The position numbers and the translations under genes are program-made. Positions 1 through 11,920 of a stretch of 64,000 nt of DNA are shown here, piece by piece (the first letter of the stretch is position 1; every line of letters starts with the position of its first letter). The notes beneath the pieces were generated by a model that saw only the letters and a list, made by a program, of their open reading frames with translations, was not told the DNA's origin and did no database searches. The DNA comes from Malikia granosa (GTDB taxonomy: Bacteria > Pseudomonadota > Gammaproteobacteria > Burkholderiales > Burkholderiaceae_C): the NCBI RefSeq assembly GCF_002980595.1, contig NZ_PVLQ01000027.1:239155-303154 (forward strand). Reading direction: 5' to 3'.

Positions 1-1
1 C

Positions 2-1279
<1,278 letters not shown>

Positions 1280-1289
1280 GGAACAGGCC

Positions 1290-2495
<1,206 letters not shown>

Positions 2496-2516
2496 GTTGA
2501 CAACGGAGACAAAACC

Positions 2517-3662
2517 ATGAAATTCGCCATCAAGAAAATTGCCCTGGGCGCCGCCCTGACCCTCGGCGCGATCGCTGCCTTCGCGGCCGACCCGATCAAG
2601 ATCGGCTCGGTGCTGTCGGTGACCGGACCGGCCGCCTTCCTCGGCGACCCCGAGCTCAAGACGCTGCAGATGTATGTCGAGGACCTGAACAAGAAGGGCG
2701 GCGTGCTCGGCCGCCAGCTCGAGCTGGTGCACTACGACGATGGCAGCGACGCCAACAAGGCCAACGGCTTCACCAAGCGCCTGCTCGACGACGACAAGGT
2801 CGATGTCGTGATCGGCGGCACGACGACCGGTGCCACCATGTCGATGGTGCCGCTGGTCACCAAGGCCGAAGTGCCCTTCATCTCGCTTGCCGGCGCCGTG
2901 GTGGTGATCGAGCCGGTCAAGAAATGGGTGTTCAAGACGCCGCACACCGACCGCATGGCCGCCGAGAAGGTGTTCGAGGACATGAAGAAGCGTGGCCTGA
3001 GCAAGGTGGCGCTGCTGTCCGAGACCTCGGGCTTCGGCCAGTCGGGCAAGAAGGAGACCGAGGCGGTTGCCGCCAAGTACGGCATCACGCTGGTGGCCAA
3101 CGAGACCTACGGTCCCAAGGACACCGACATGAGCCCGCAGCTGACCAAGATCAAGAACAGCGCCGGCGTGCAGGCCGTGTTCGTGTTCGGCCTCGGCCAG
3201 GGTCCGGCGATCGTGACCAAGAACTACAAGCAGCTCGGCATCAGCCTGCCGCTCTACCAGTCGCATGGCGTGGCCTCGGACGAGTTCCTCAAGCTTGCCG
3301 GCCCGGCCGCCGAAGGCGTGCGCCTGCCCTCGCCAGCCCAGCTGATCCCGGACCAGCTGCCGGCCAACGACCCGCAGAAGGCCATCGTCCAGTCCTATGA
3401 CAAGGCCTACAAGCTGCGCTATAAGGAGGAGGCCTCCACCTTCGGCGGCTATGCCTACGACGCGCTGATGCTGACGGTCGACGCGATGAAGCGCGCCAAC
3501 AGCACCGACAAGGCCAAAGTGCGCGATGCCCTCGAGGCGACCAAGGGCTATGTGGCCACCAGCGGCAGCTTCAACCTGTCTCCCACCGACCACATGGGCC
3601 TGAACCTGTCGGCCTTCCGCATGCTCGAGGTCAAGGGCGGCCAGTGGTCCCTGCTGCCCTGA
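2517..3662 (+). CDS. ABC transporter periplasmic substrate-binding protein (branched-chain amino acid/aromatic acid type)
   Basis: Periplasmic receptor of the type I (LivJ-like) family, 381 residues. It has an N-terminal Sec signal peptide (MKFAIKKIALGAAL followed by a hydrophobic stretch and an AFA-A type cleavage site near residue 24), then DPIKIGSVLSVTGPAAFLG, the usual first strand and ligand loop. A GGAGAC ribosome site precedes the ATG. No LivHMGF permease or ATPase genes lie nearby, so it is an orphan receptor inside the paa operon and probably partners with components encoded elsewhere. Its position suggests phenylacetate or a related aromatic acid as ligand. The ligand is inferred only from context. 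Confidence 0.88.
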   Translation: MKFAIKKIALGAALTLGAIAAFAADPIKIGSVLSVTGPAAFLGDPELKTLQMYVEDLNKKGGVLGRQLELVHYDDGSDANKANGFTKRLLDDDKVDVVIGGTTTGATMSMVPLVTKAEVPFISLAGAVVVIEPVKKWVFKTPHTDRMAAEKVFEDMKKRGLSKVALLSETSGFGQSGKKETEAVAAKYGITLVANETYGPKDTDMSPQLTKIKNSAGVQAVFVFGLGQGPAIVTKNYKQLGISLPLYQSHGVASDEFLKLAGPAAEGVRLPSPAQLIPDQLPANDPQKAIVQSYDKAYKLRYKEEASTFGGYAYDALMLTVDAMKRANSTDKAKVRDALEATKGYVATSGSFNLSPTDHMGLNLSAFRMLEVKGGQWSLLP

Positions 3663-3686
3663 GCCCGTCCTTCTGATCGTTGCATC

Positions 3687-4469
3687 ATGTACAAGACCCT
3701 GAGTATCGAGCGCCGCGGCCGCGTCGCCACCGTCTGGATGGACCGGCCCGAGGTGTTCAATGCCTTCGACGAGCAGCTGATCGACGAGCTGGCCGCGGCC
3801 TGCGCCGAACTCGACGCCGACGCCTCGGTGCGGGTGGTGGTGCTGGGCGGCAAGGGCAGGCATTTCTCGGCCGGCGCCGACCTGAACTGGATGAAGCGTG
3901 CCTCGGCCTTCAGCGAGGAAGAGAACCGCGCCGACGCGCGCCGCTTTGCCGGCATGCTGCGTGCCCTGTCCGGCCTGTCCAAGCCGACCATTGCGCGCAT
4001 CCAGGGCGCAGCGCTCGGCGGCGGCACCGGCCTGGCCGCGGCCTGCGACATGGCGGTGGCCAGCAGCGATGCGCTGTTCGCGACCTCCGAGGTCAAGTTC
4101 GGCATCATCCCGGCGGTGATCAGCCCCTATGTGCTGCGCGCCATCGGGCCGCGCCAGGCGCTGCGCTACTTCCAGAGCGGCGAGCGCTTCAGTGCCCGGC
4201 GCGCCTACGAGATCGGCCTGGTCAACGAGGTCTGCGAGCGCGACGACCTCGACGCGACGCTGGAGCGCCTGATCGAGCCGCTGATCGCCGGCGCGCCGCA
4301 GGCGCAGCAGGCGGCCAAGGATCTGATCGCGGCGATCCATGCTCGCCCGATCGACGACGACGTGAGCGAGGAAACCGCTCAGCGTATCGCCCGCCAGCGG
4401 GCGACCGACGAAGCGCGCGATGGCATCGCCGCTTTTCTCGACAAGCGAACCCCGAGCTGGCTGCTCTGA
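3687..4469 (+). CDS. Enoyl-CoA hydratase, LiuC/methylglutaconyl-CoA hydratase-like
   Basis: Crotonase-fold protein of 260 residues. The oxyanion-hole region FSAGADLNWMK (60-70) and LGGGTGLAAACD are clear. At the first catalytic glutamate position of classical hydratases this protein has Gly115 (GGGTGL), while the second glutamate is kept as Glu135 in SEVKFGIIPAVISPYV. That pattern, and the VISPY segment, are typical of LiuC-type hydratases of leucine degradation rather than of PaaF or PaaG. It sits between the ABC receptor and paaA in the paa operon. Its role there could be a PaaG/PaaF-like step or methylglutaconyl-CoA hydration; sequence alone does not decide. Confidence 0.85.
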   Translation: MYKTLSIERRGRVATVWMDRPEVFNAFDEQLIDELAAACAELDADASVRVVVLGGKGRHFSAGADLNWMKRASAFSEEENRADARRFAGMLRALSGLSKPTIARIQGAALGGGTGLAAACDMAVASSDALFATSEVKFGIIPAVISPYVLRAIGPRQALRYFQSGERFSARRAYEIGLVNEVCERDDLDATLERLIEPLIAGAPQAQQAAKDLIAAIHARPIDDDVSEETAQRIARQRATDEARDGIAAFLDKRTPSWLL

Positions 4470-4511
4470 CAGGCCTGGCCCGCAAAGCTTCAACCCCAAG
4501 GAGTAATCCCC

Positions 4512-5522
4512 ATGTACACGCAATCCTTCAGCGTATCGGACGAACCGGGCAAGGCGCTCAAGCCGGTGGCCTCGACTGAGCCGGCCGAGCTGATGGCCAG
4601 GTTCGACGCCCGCATCGACGCCGACGGCCGCATCGAGCCGCAGGACTGGATGCCCGAGGCCTACCGCAAGACACTGGTGCGCCAGATCAGCCAGCACGCG
4701 CATTCCGAGATCGTCGGCATGCTGCCCGAGGGCAACTGGATCAGCCGCGCCCCGAGCCTGAAGCGCAAGGCGATCCTGATCGCCAAGGTGCAGGACGAGG
4801 GCGGCCACGGCCTCTACCTGTACTCCGCCGCCGAGACCCTGGGCACCAGCCGTGACCAGATGCTCGACGCGCTGCACTCGGGCAAGGCCAAGTACAGCTC
4901 GATCTTCAACTATCCGACGCTGAACTGGGCCGATGTCGGCGTGATCGGCTGGCTGGTCGATGGCGCCGCCATCATGAACCAGGTGCCGCTGTGCCGCTGC
5001 TCCTACGGCCCCTATGCCCGCGCCATGGTGCGCGTCTGCAAGGAGGAGTCCTTCCACCAGCGCCAGGGCTACGAGGCGCTGCTGGTGATGATGAAGGGCA
5101 CCGACGAGCAGCGCGCGATGGTGCAGGATGCCGTCAACCGCTACTGGTGGAAATGCCTGGCCATGTTCGGACCGCCCGACGCCGACAGCCCCAACAGCGT
5201 GCAGGGCATGCGCTGGGGCATCAAGCGCATCAGCAACGACGACCTGCGCCAGAAGTTCATCGACGCGACCGTGCCGCAGGCCAAGGTGCTGGGCGTGACC
5301 CTGCCCGACCCGGACCTGAAGTGGAACGAGGAGCGCGGCCACTACGACTACGGACAGATCGACTGGGACGAGTTCTGGCAGACCGTCAACGGCAACGGCC
5401 CCTGCAACAAGGAACGCCTGTCGACCCGCGTGAAAGCGCACAACGATGGCCAATGGGTGCGCGAAGCCGCGCTGGCCCATGCCCGCAAACAGCAACAACG
5501 TGCAATGAAGGAGGCAGCATGA
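4512..5522 (+). CDS. paaA: 1,2-phenylacetyl-CoA epoxidase subunit PaaA
   Basis: Catalytic diiron subunit of the phenylacetyl-CoA ring epoxidase (PaaABCE), which inserts one oxygen atom to make ring-1,2-epoxyphenylacetyl-CoA. It is 336 residues. Two ExxH metal-binding signatures are visible: Glu96-His99 in QDEGGHG and Glu179-His182 in [10 protein letters not shown]. An AAGGAG ribosome site lies upstream. The stop codon overlaps the paaB start by 4 bp (ATGA), showing translational coupling of the complex subunits. Confidence 0.97.
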   Translation: MYTQSFSVSDEPGKALKPVASTEPAELMARFDARIDADGRIEPQDWMPEAYRKTLVRQISQHAHSEIVGMLPEGNWISRAPSLKRKAILIAKVQDEGGHGLYLYSAAETLGTSRDQMLDALHSGKAKYSSIFNYPTLNWADVGVIGWLVDGAAIMNQVPLCRCSYGPYARAMVRVCKEESFHQRQGYEALLVMMKGTDEQRAMVQDAVNRYWWKCLAMFGPPDADSPNSVQGMRWGIKRISNDDLRQKFIDATVPQAKVLGVTLPDPDLKWNEERGHYDYGQIDWDEFWQTVNGNGPCNKERLSTRVKAHNDGQWVREAALAHARKQQQRAMKEAA

Positions 5523-5812
5523 GCGCAGCACTGAAGGAATGGCCCCTGTGGGAAGTTTTTGTTCGCAGCAAGCAGGGTCTTGAGCACAAGCACTGCGGCA
5601 GCCTGCACGCGTCCGACGCGCAGCATGCGCTCGAGATGGCGCGCGACGTCTACACCCGGCGCCAGGAAGGCGTGAGCATCTGGGTGCTGCCCTCGGCGCA
5701 GATCACCGCCAGCAACCCGGATGACAAGGGCGAGCTGTTCGACCCGGCGGCCGACAAGATCTACCGTCATCCGACCTTCTACGAGATCCCGGAAGAAGTG
5801 GGGCACATGTAA
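5519..5812 (+). CDS. paaB: 1,2-phenylacetyl-CoA epoxidase subunit PaaB
   Basis: Small structural subunit (97 residues) that bridges PaaAC heterodimers in the epoxidase complex. It starts [18 protein letters not shown], and the PLWEVFVR segment with a following GSLHA is typical of PaaB. The start overlaps paaA by 4 bp and the stop abuts the paaC start with no gap. The GGAG just before the ATG lies within the last codons of paaA. Confidence 0.95.
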   Translation: MSAALKEWPLWEVFVRSKQGLEHKHCGSLHASDAQHALEMARDVYTRRQEGVSIWVLPSAQITASNPDDKGELFDPAADKIYRHPTFYEIPEEVGHM

Positions 5813-6595
5813 ATGAGCGCGACCGCCAACTACCTGCTGCACCTGGCCGACAACGCCGTGGTGCTGGGCCAGCGCAACGCCGAATGGTGCGGCCATGGCC
5901 CCGCGATCGAGGAAGACATCGCGCTGGCCAACGTCAGCCTGGACCTGATCGGCCAGGCGCGCCTGCTGTACCAGCAGGCAGCGACCGAACTCGGCGGCGA
6001 CGCCACCGAGGACCGTCTGGCCTATTTCCGCGACGTGCCGGAGTTCCGCAACTACACCCTGCTGGAGCTGCCGCACCACAGCGCGCTGGTCGGCTATGCC
6101 AAGAGCGACCTCGACTACGGCACCACCATCGTGCGCAACTTCCTCTACAGCGCGCTGATGGTGCTGGTCTGGGAGCGGCTGCAGCAGTCCAAGGACGAGC
6201 AGCTGGCCGCCATCGCCGCCAAGTCGCTGAAGGAAGTGCGCTACCACCTGCGCCACTCGCGCGACTGGCTGGTGCGCCTGGGCGACGGCACGGACGAGTC
6301 GCACGCCCGCGTGCAGGCCGCGCTCGACCACCTGATGCCCTACACCCAGGAATTCTGGACTGGCAGCAGCATGGAGGCCGCCGCGGTCGCCACTGGCGTC
6401 GGGGTCGATGTCGCCGCGCTCAAGTCCGACTGGGATGCACTGGTCGACGACGCGCTGCAGGAAGCCACCCTGGTGCGCCCGGCCGTCGGCGGCTACGTGA
6501 CCCAGGGCAAGAACGGCCTGCATTCCGAGCACCTCGGCTTCCTGCTGTCCGAGATGCAGGGCCTGGCCCGCGCCCATCCCAACGCCAGCTGGTAA
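5813..6595 (+). CDS. paaC: 1,2-phenylacetyl-CoA epoxidase subunit PaaC
   Basis: Structural ferritin-like partner of PaaA, 260 residues. It begins MSATANYLLHLADNAVVLGQRNAEWCGHGP, as PaaC proteins do, and continues as an all-helical ferritin-like protein. Known family role: it forms the PaaAC core and helps position the substrate, but it does not carry the catalytic diiron centre. It is directly contiguous with paaB and 4 bp from paaD. Confidence 0.95.
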   Translation: MSATANYLLHLADNAVVLGQRNAEWCGHGPAIEEDIALANVSLDLIGQARLLYQQAATELGGDATEDRLAYFRDVPEFRNYTLLELPHHSALVGYAKSDLDYGTTIVRNFLYSALMVLVWERLQQSKDEQLAAIAAKSLKEVRYHLRHSRDWLVRLGDGTDESHARVQAALDHLMPYTQEFWTGSSMEAAAVATGVGVDVAALKSDWDALVDDALQEATLVRPAVGGYVTQGKNGLHSEHLGFLLSEMQGLARAHPNASW

Positions 6596-6599
6596 GCCC

Positions 6600-7130
6600 A
6601 TGAACGCCGTCATTCCAAGCGATGCCGTGCAGGCGGCCTGGGCCGCGCTGGAGGCGCTGGCCGATCCGGAGATTCCGGTCGTCTCGCTGCGTGAGCTCGG
6701 CATCCTGCGCGACGTGCGCCAGGGCGCCGACGGCCTGGAGGTGGTGATCACGCCGACCTACAGCGGCTGCCCGGCCATGGGCCAGATCGAGGATGACGTG
6801 CGCGCCACGCTGCAGGCCGCCGGCCTGCAGGGCCGGGTGATCACGCAGCTGGCCCCGGCCTGGACCACCGACTGGATGAGCGACGTGGCGCGCGAGAAGC
6901 TGCGTGTCTACGGCATCGCCCCGCCGCAGCATCGCTGCGCCAGCCAGGCGCCGGCCGGCGAGAGCCCGCTGCGCTTCGTGCGCCAGGCCGCCCGGCCCGA
7001 GGTCGTGCCCTGTCCGCATTGCGGCTCCAGCCACACGGTGGAGTCCTCGCATTTCGGCTCCACCGCCTGCAAGGCGCTCTACAAGTGTCTGGACTGCCAA
7101 GAGCCGTTCGACTACTTCAAGCCGTATTAA
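6600..7130 (+). CDS. paaD: Phenylacetate degradation protein PaaD (Fe-S maturation type)
   Basis: 176 residues. The N-terminal two-thirds is a MIP18/DUF59 domain (DPEIPVVSLRELGI, then PTYSGCPAM with the conserved Cys). The C-terminal tail has a four-cysteine zinc-ribbon-like motif (CPHCGSS then CKALYKCLDC), as is usual in PaaD. The family is thought to help mature the Fe-S centre of PaaE or the epoxidase and is needed in vivo, though its biochemical role is poorly defined. It is closely spaced between paaC and paaE. Confidence 0.93.
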   Translation: MNAVIPSDAVQAAWAALEALADPEIPVVSLRELGILRDVRQGADGLEVVITPTYSGCPAMGQIEDDVRATLQAAGLQGRVITQLAPAWTTDWMSDVAREKLRVYGIAPPQHRCASQAPAGESPLRFVRQAARPEVVPCPHCGSSHTVESSHFGSTACKALYKCLDCQEPFDYFKPY

Positions 7131-7150
7131 GTTTTACCGGAGACACCCGC

Positions 7151-8254
7151 ATGTCTGCCCCCCGTTTTCAAGAGCTCATGGTCAAGCAAGTCAGTCCGGA
7201 AGCGGCTGGCTCGGTGGCCATCACCTTCGACATTCCGGCCGCTGCCAGGGATGACTTCCACTTCGAGCCCGGCCAGTTCCTGACCCTGCGCGCGACGGTC
7301 GACGGCCAGGACCTGCGCCGCAACTACTCGATCAGCAGCCCGCGCAGCCGTCTGCTCAAGAGCGGCGAGCTCGAGGTCGGCATCCGTCCGGTCGAGGGCG
7401 GCCTGTTCTCCAACTGGGCGGCGACCGCCGTCAAGGCCGGTGACCGCATCAGCGTGCTGCCGCCGGAGGGCCGCTTCACGGTCAAGAAGGCGCGCGCCAT
7501 CCACCGCGTCGGCTTTGCCGCCGGCTCCGGCATCACCCCCATCCTGTCGATCGCCGCCACCACGCTGGAGGAGCAGCCCGAGTCCAAGTTCACCCTGGTC
7601 TACGGCAACCGCCGCATGTCCAGCGTGATGTTCAACGAGGCGCTGCAGGACCTGAAGGACCGCTTTGCCGGCCGCTTCACCATGATCCACATCCTGTCGC
7701 GCCAGGCGCAGGAAGTCGATCTGTTGCAAGGCCGCATCGACGGCCCCAAGGTGCGCGCCATCATTGACGCGCTGTTGCCGGTCAAGAGCATGGACGAGGT
7801 CTTCATCTGCGGCCCCGAGGCCATGATCGAGGCCACCACCCAGGCGCTGGTCGAGGCCGGCGTGCCCGAGAGCCGGGTCCACAGCGAGCGCTTCGCCAGC
7901 TCGGCGGCCCAGGCGGCCAAGGTGCAGGCCGACACCGATGCCGCCACAGCCAAGGCCGCTGCCGCCAAGGAGGTGCAGATGACCGTGGTGGTCGATGGCA
8001 AGGAATTCGAGATCCCGGTCAGCCGCGACGAGCACCTGCTCGATGCCGCGCTGGGCGCCGGCCTGGACCTGCCGTTCTCCTGCAAGGCCGGCGTCTGCTG
8101 CACCTGCCGCTGCAAGGTGGTCGAGGGCAGCGCCACCATGGACAAGAACTACACGCTCGAGGCCGACGAGGTCGCGCAGGGCTATGTGCTGAGCTGCCAG
8201 GCCCGCGCCGCCGCCGATACGATGAAGCTGGTGCTGAGCTTCGACCACCGTTGA
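7151..8254 (+). CDS. paaE: 1,2-phenylacetyl-CoA epoxidase reductase subunit PaaE
   Basis: 367-residue electron-transfer subunit. It has an N-terminal ferredoxin-reductase FAD domain with RRNYSISS, a central NAD(P)-binding domain (GSGITPILS) and a C-terminal plant-type 2Fe-2S domain with Cys311, Cys316, Cys319 and Cys349 as cluster ligands. It passes electrons from NADPH to the PaaA diiron site. The ATG at 7151 is preceded by CCGGAGAC, a good ribosome site; an in-frame upstream extension would overlap paaD and lacks homology. It is the last gene before a strong terminator at 8261-8287, which closes the operon. Confidence 0.95.
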   Translation: MSAPRFQELMVKQVSPEAAGSVAITFDIPAAARDDFHFEPGQFLTLRATVDGQDLRRNYSISSPRSRLLKSGELEVGIRPVEGGLFSNWAATAVKAGDRISVLPPEGRFTVKKARAIHRVGFAAGSGITPILSIAATTLEEQPESKFTLVYGNRRMSSVMFNEALQDLKDRFAGRFTMIHILSRQAQEVDLLQGRIDGPKVRAIIDALLPVKSMDEVFICGPEAMIEATTQALVEAGVPESRVHSERFASSAAQAAKVQADTDAATAKAAAAKEVQMTVVVDGKEFEIPVSRDEHLLDAALGAGLDLPFSCKAGVCCTCRCKVVEGSATMDKNYTLEADEVAQGYVLSCQARAAADTMKLVLSFDHR

Positions 8255-8260
8255 GCTACC

Positions 8261-8287
8261 CGGGCGCTCGCGCGCCCGTCATTTTTT
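8261..8287 (+). terminator. Rho-independent terminator after paaE
   Basis: A perfect 7-bp stem (CGGGCGC at 8261-8267 and GCGCCCG at 8272-8278) with a TCGC loop is followed at once by a T run (8282-8287). It lies 7 bp after the paaE stop and marks the end of the paa operon. Confidence 0.85.
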
Positions 8288-8358
8288 GACCGCTGTCGCT
8301 GGTCCGGCCCCTGGGTCTGGCTATAGTGAGGCGGTTTTTTCACATCAGGACCTTCTCC

Positions 8359-9141
8359 ATGACATCGACTCCCGAATTCATCCAGATCCGTACCGAAGGC
8401 CGCGTCGGCATCCTCACGCTCAATCGTCCCAAGCAGCTCAATGCGCTCAACGACCAGCTGATCGACGAACTGGTCGCCGCCCTCAAGGCCTTCGATGCCG
8501 ACGACGAGATCGGCTGCATGATCGTCACCGGCAGCGAGAAGGCCTTCGCCGCTGGCGCCGACATCGGTGCCATGGCCAGCTACACCTTCTCCGATGTCTA
8601 CAAGAGCGAATACATCACGCACAACTGGGACCTGATCCGCTCGATCAGGAAGCCCGTGATCGCCGCGGTCAGCGGCTTCGCGCTCGGCGGCGGCTGCGAG
8701 CTGGCGATGCTGTGCGACTTCATCATCGCGGCCGACAACGCCAAGTTCGGCCAGCCCGAAATCAAGCTGGCCATCATTCCGGGCGCCGGCGGCACCCAGC
8801 GCCTGCCGCGCGCCATCGGCAAGTCCAAGGCGATGGATCTGGTGCTGACCGGCCGCATGATGGATGCGCAGGAAGCCGAGCGCGCCGGCCTGGTCAGCCG
8901 CGTGGTGCCGCTGGACAAGCTGATGGACGAGGCACTGGGCGCAGCGCTGACGATCTGCAACTACTCGCTGCCGAGCGTGATGGTGGCCAAGGAGGCGGTC
9001 AACCGCGCCTTCGAAGGCAGCCTGACCGATGGCGCGATGTTCGAGCGCCGCATGTTCCACGCCCTGTTCGCCACCGCCGACCAGAAGGAAGGCATGACCG
9101 CCTTCGTCGAGAAGCGCAAGCCCGAATTCAAGCACCGCTGA
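8359..9141 (+). CDS. paaF: Enoyl-CoA hydratase (PaaF-like, 2,3-dehydroadipyl-CoA hydratase)
   Basis: 260-residue crotonase with both catalytic glutamates: Glu114 in GGGCELAM and Glu134 in [14 protein letters not shown]. The ATG at 8359 begins [10 protein letters not shown]; an upstream in-frame start at 8326 would add a short unlikely leader. The gene is separated from paaE by a terminator, so it has its own promoter; TATAGT near 8321 is a possible -10 element. PaaF is the best guess given the neighbouring cluster, but short-chain fatty-acid hydratases look very similar. Confidence 0.88.
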   Translation: MTSTPEFIQIRTEGRVGILTLNRPKQLNALNDQLIDELVAALKAFDADDEIGCMIVTGSEKAFAAGADIGAMASYTFSDVYKSEYITHNWDLIRSIRKPVIAAVSGFALGGGCELAMLCDFIIAADNAKFGQPEIKLAIIPGAGGTQRLPRAIGKSKAMDLVLTGRMMDAQEAERAGLVSRVVPLDKLMDEALGAALTICNYSLPSVMVAKEAVNRAFEGSLTDGAMFERRMFHALFATADQKEGMTAFVEKRKPEFKHR

Positions 9142-9142
9142 T

Positions 9143-9160
9143 CCGGTGCCACAGCACCGG
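9143..9160. terminator. Hairpin between convergent genes
   Basis: A perfect 7-bp inverted repeat, CCGGTGC-CACA-GCACCGG, lies in the 27-bp gap between the convergent paaF-like and pat-like genes. There is no T run, so termination is plausible but unproven. Confidence 0.45.
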
Positions 9161-9168
9161 CGAGCCGC

Positions 9169-11817
9169 TCAGGCCTGCAGCGGCTTGAGCACCCGCTTCA
9201 GGTCGGCGCCGTCCGGGTGCGGCAGCACCGAGAAGCCCAGGCTGGCCATCAGGCGCAGCATCTTCTCGTTGTCCGCCAGCACGTCGCCGACCATGTAGCG
9301 GTAGGACTTGTCGCGCGCGCAGTCCATCAGCGCGCCCATCAGGCGCCGGCCCAGCCCGCTGCGCTGCCAGCGGTCGTCGACCACCAGCGCGAACTCGACC
9401 GATTCGCCGTCGGCGGTCAGGGTGTAGCGCGCCGCGCCGATCTGCTGCGTCACGCCGTCCTCCTCGGTCAGCGCGACCAGCGCCATCTCGCGGTCGTAGT
9501 CGACCTGGGTGAAGCGCGCCACCAGTCCCGGCGGCATCTCGTCGATCCGCTCCATGAAGCGGTAGTAGCGCGTCGCGGGCGACATGCGCTGGAAGAAGCC
9601 CAGCAGCAGCGCCGCGTCCTCCGGTTTCACGGCACGCACCGTGACCCGGCGGCCCTCGCGCATCGGCCATTCCTGCGTCAGGTGGGACGGGTAGGGGTGG
9701 ATCGCCAGGTGCGCATAGCGCGCCTTGCCCGCGCCGAGCGCCGGGTCCATCGCGAGGCGCGCGCCCACTGCGGTCGCGCCATCCTCGTCGGCCAGCAGGT
9801 CGATCGACAGCTCGCGCAGCCAGGGCAGCTCGCAGGCCAGGTTCGACACCGCGAGCAGCGTGTTCTCGAGCGCCTGCCGGTTCACCGGCGGCAGCTGGCG
9901 GAAGGCGTCGAGCGTGCGCGCGACCCGCGTCGACTCGATCAGACGCTGCGCCAGGAAGCGGTTGAGTGGCGGCAAGGCCAGCGCGCGGTCCTGGAACACG
10001 TCCATCGGATCGCCGCCAGCGCCAAAGGCGATCACCGGCCCGAACACCGCATCGCGCAGCACGCCGACGCTGAGCTTGCGCGCGTGCGGCTGTTCGCGGT
10101 GGCGCTCGAGCGCGACCCCGCCGACATGGCCGCCGGGCTGGGACGCGCGCGCGGCCTCGATGAGGTCCTGGTAGGCCAGCCGCACCGACTCCAGGCTGCT
10201 CAGGTTGACGCGCGCCAGCGAGGCATCGGCGGCCAGGTCCTGGCCCTCGAGCCGGATGTCGACTGGCAGCCCGAGCTGCTCGGCCATGAAGATCGCCTCG
10301 CTGGTCGAGCGCGCGATCGCCACCGGCGGCACCTCGATGCCGAAGCTGCGCAGCAGCGCGCGCGTCTCGAGCGCCGAAGGCACGCGCCGCTGCTCGGCCA
10401 GCAGCTGGTCGGCCAGCACGCGCGCGTTGCCGCTGCCGGCGCGCTCGTAGTCCTGGTCCGGACCCGGCGCCTGCAGCAGCAGGTTCTGGTTGTCGTAGTA
10501 GCCCGCGATGTCGCTGAACAGCTCGACCGCGGTCTCTGGCGTGCCGAACACCGGCACCCCGGCTTGCTCCAGCCGCTGGCGCGCCGCGGCCACCTGGGCG
10601 CCGCCCATGAAGCAGCAGCAGATCGGCACGCGGCTGCTGCCGGCTTGCTCGGCGATGCCGGCGGCGACGCGCTCGGGCTGCACCATGGCCAGCGGCGACA
10701 GCACCACCAGCAGCGCGCCGACCGAGGGGTCGTTGCGCAGCGCGGCGATTGCCTGCAGGTAGCGTTCGGGCGTCGCGTCGCCGCCCAGGTCGACCGGATT
10801 GGTGCCGTTCCAGTCGCGTGGCAGGAAGGCCCTGAGCGTGGCGACGGTCGCCTCCGACAGCAGCGCCAGGGGCACGCCGAGCGCGCGCGCCTTGTCCACC
10901 GCCATCGCCGCCGGACCGGTGCCGTTGCTGACGATTCCCAGCCGGCCGCCGCGCGGGCGGAATCCGGTCGCCAGCGCCTTGGCGGCATGGAACAGCTGGT
11001 TGATGCCGCGCACGCGCACCACGCCGGCGCGGCGCACCGCGGCGTCGAACACCGCGTCCGACGCCGCATCGCCGGCCTGGGCGTCGAGCTCGCTCGACTT
11101 GAACAGGATCACCGGCTTGCTGCGCGCGGCCGAGCGCAGCGCGCTGACGAAGCGGCGCGCGTCGCGCACCCGCTCGACATGCAGCAGGATGTAGCGCGTG
11201 CGCTCGTCATGGACCATGAAGTCGAGGATCTCGCCGAAGTCGATGTCGAGCGCATTGCCCAGCGACACCACCGACGAAACGCCGATCCGGTTCAGCGTGG
11301 CCCAGTCGAGCACCGCGGCGCACATCGCGCCTGACTGCGCGACCAGGCCGAGGTCGCCCGACAGTGGCGCGGTGTCGGTGAAGGTCGCGTTCAGCGCCAG
11401 CCTGGGCCGCACGATGCCGAGCGACTTCGGGCCCAGGATGCGCACGCCCCAGTGCCGCCCCGCGTCGGCGATGCGCTTGTCGAGCGCCGTCTGGCCGACG
11501 GTCGCCGGGCTGGTCACGATGACCAGGTGCCGGATGCCGGCCTGGGCACATTGCTCGATGATCAGCGGCATGGTGCGCGGCGGCGTCGTCACGATGGCCA
11601 GGTCGACGCGCGCGCCGATCTGCTCGACCGAGGCGACGCAGGGCTGGCCCAGCACCTCGTCGTGCCTGGGGTTGACCGCCCAGACCTTGCCCTTGTAGCC
11701 GCCAGCGATCACGTTGCGCAGGATCACATGGCCGATCGCATCGGGCTTGTCGGAGGCACCGATGATGGCCAGGCTAAGTGGTTCAAGCAGCGGCTTGAGG
11801 TAGTGGTGGTTCGACAT
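9169..11817 (-). CDS. Pat-type protein lysine acetyltransferase (acyl-CoA synthetase NDP-forming-like/GNAT fusion)
   Basis: 882-residue multidomain protein. From the N-terminus: CoA-binding Rossmann domain (IIGASDKPDAIGHVILRN), succinyl-CoA-ligase-like flavodoxin domains, an ATP-grasp-like domain (about 470-700) and a C-terminal GNAT domain (about 725-882) with the acetyl-CoA loop RWQRSGLGRRLMG. This is the architecture of bacterial Pat/PatZ/Pka enzymes, whose NDP-forming ligase part is usually inactive and senses acetyl-CoA. The family acetylates the catalytic lysine of AMP-forming CoA ligases and switches them off. Lying between paaK and feruloyl-CoA synthase, it could control both. It is transcribed divergently from dctP-1. 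Confidence 0.9.
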   Translation of the reverse strand: MSNHHYLKPLLEPLSLAIIGASDKPDAIGHVILRNVIAGGYKGKVWAVNPRHDEVLGQPCVASVEQIGARVDLAIVTTPPRTMPLIIEQCAQAGIRHLVIVTSPATVGQTALDKRIADAGRHWGVRILGPKSLGIVRPRLALNATFTDTAPLSGDLGLVAQSGAMCAAVLDWATLNRIGVSSVVSLGNALDIDFGEILDFMVHDERTRYILLHVERVRDARRFVSALRSAARSKPVILFKSSELDAQAGDAASDAVFDAAVRRAGVVRVRGINQLFHAAKALATGFRPRGGRLGIVSNGTGPAAMAVDKARALGVPLALLSEATVATLRAFLPRDWNGTNPVDLGGDATPERYLQAIAALRNDPSVGALLVVLSPLAMVQPERVAAGIAEQAGSSRVPICCCFMGGAQVAAARQRLEQAGVPVFGTPETAVELFSDIAGYYDNQNLLLQAPGPDQDYERAGSGNARVLADQLLAEQRRVPSALETRALLRSFGIEVPPVAIARSTSEAIFMAEQLGLPVDIRLEGQDLAADASLARVNLSSLESVRLAYQDLIEAARASQPGGHVGGVALERHREQPHARKLSVGVLRDAVFGPVIAFGAGGDPMDVFQDRALALPPLNRFLAQRLIESTRVARTLDAFRQLPPVNRQALENTLLAVSNLACELPWLRELSIDLLADEDGATAVGARLAMDPALGAGKARYAHLAIHPYPSHLTQEWPMREGRRVTVRAVKPEDAALLLGFFQRMSPATRYYRFMERIDEMPPGLVARFTQVDYDREMALVALTEEDGVTQQIGAARYTLTADGESVEFALVVDDRWQRSGLGRRLMGALMDCARDKSYRYMVGDVLADNEKMLRLMASLGFSVLPHPDGADLKRVLKPLQA

Positions 11818-11920
11818 GGTCGCAGCTCAGGGTCTTCAGCATTTCACGATATCACTTGCAGGGCCCGTCTCGGTGGCCTGACCGGGCCAAGGCCGGATGC
11901 CATACCTTTTGAGTCTGCAG

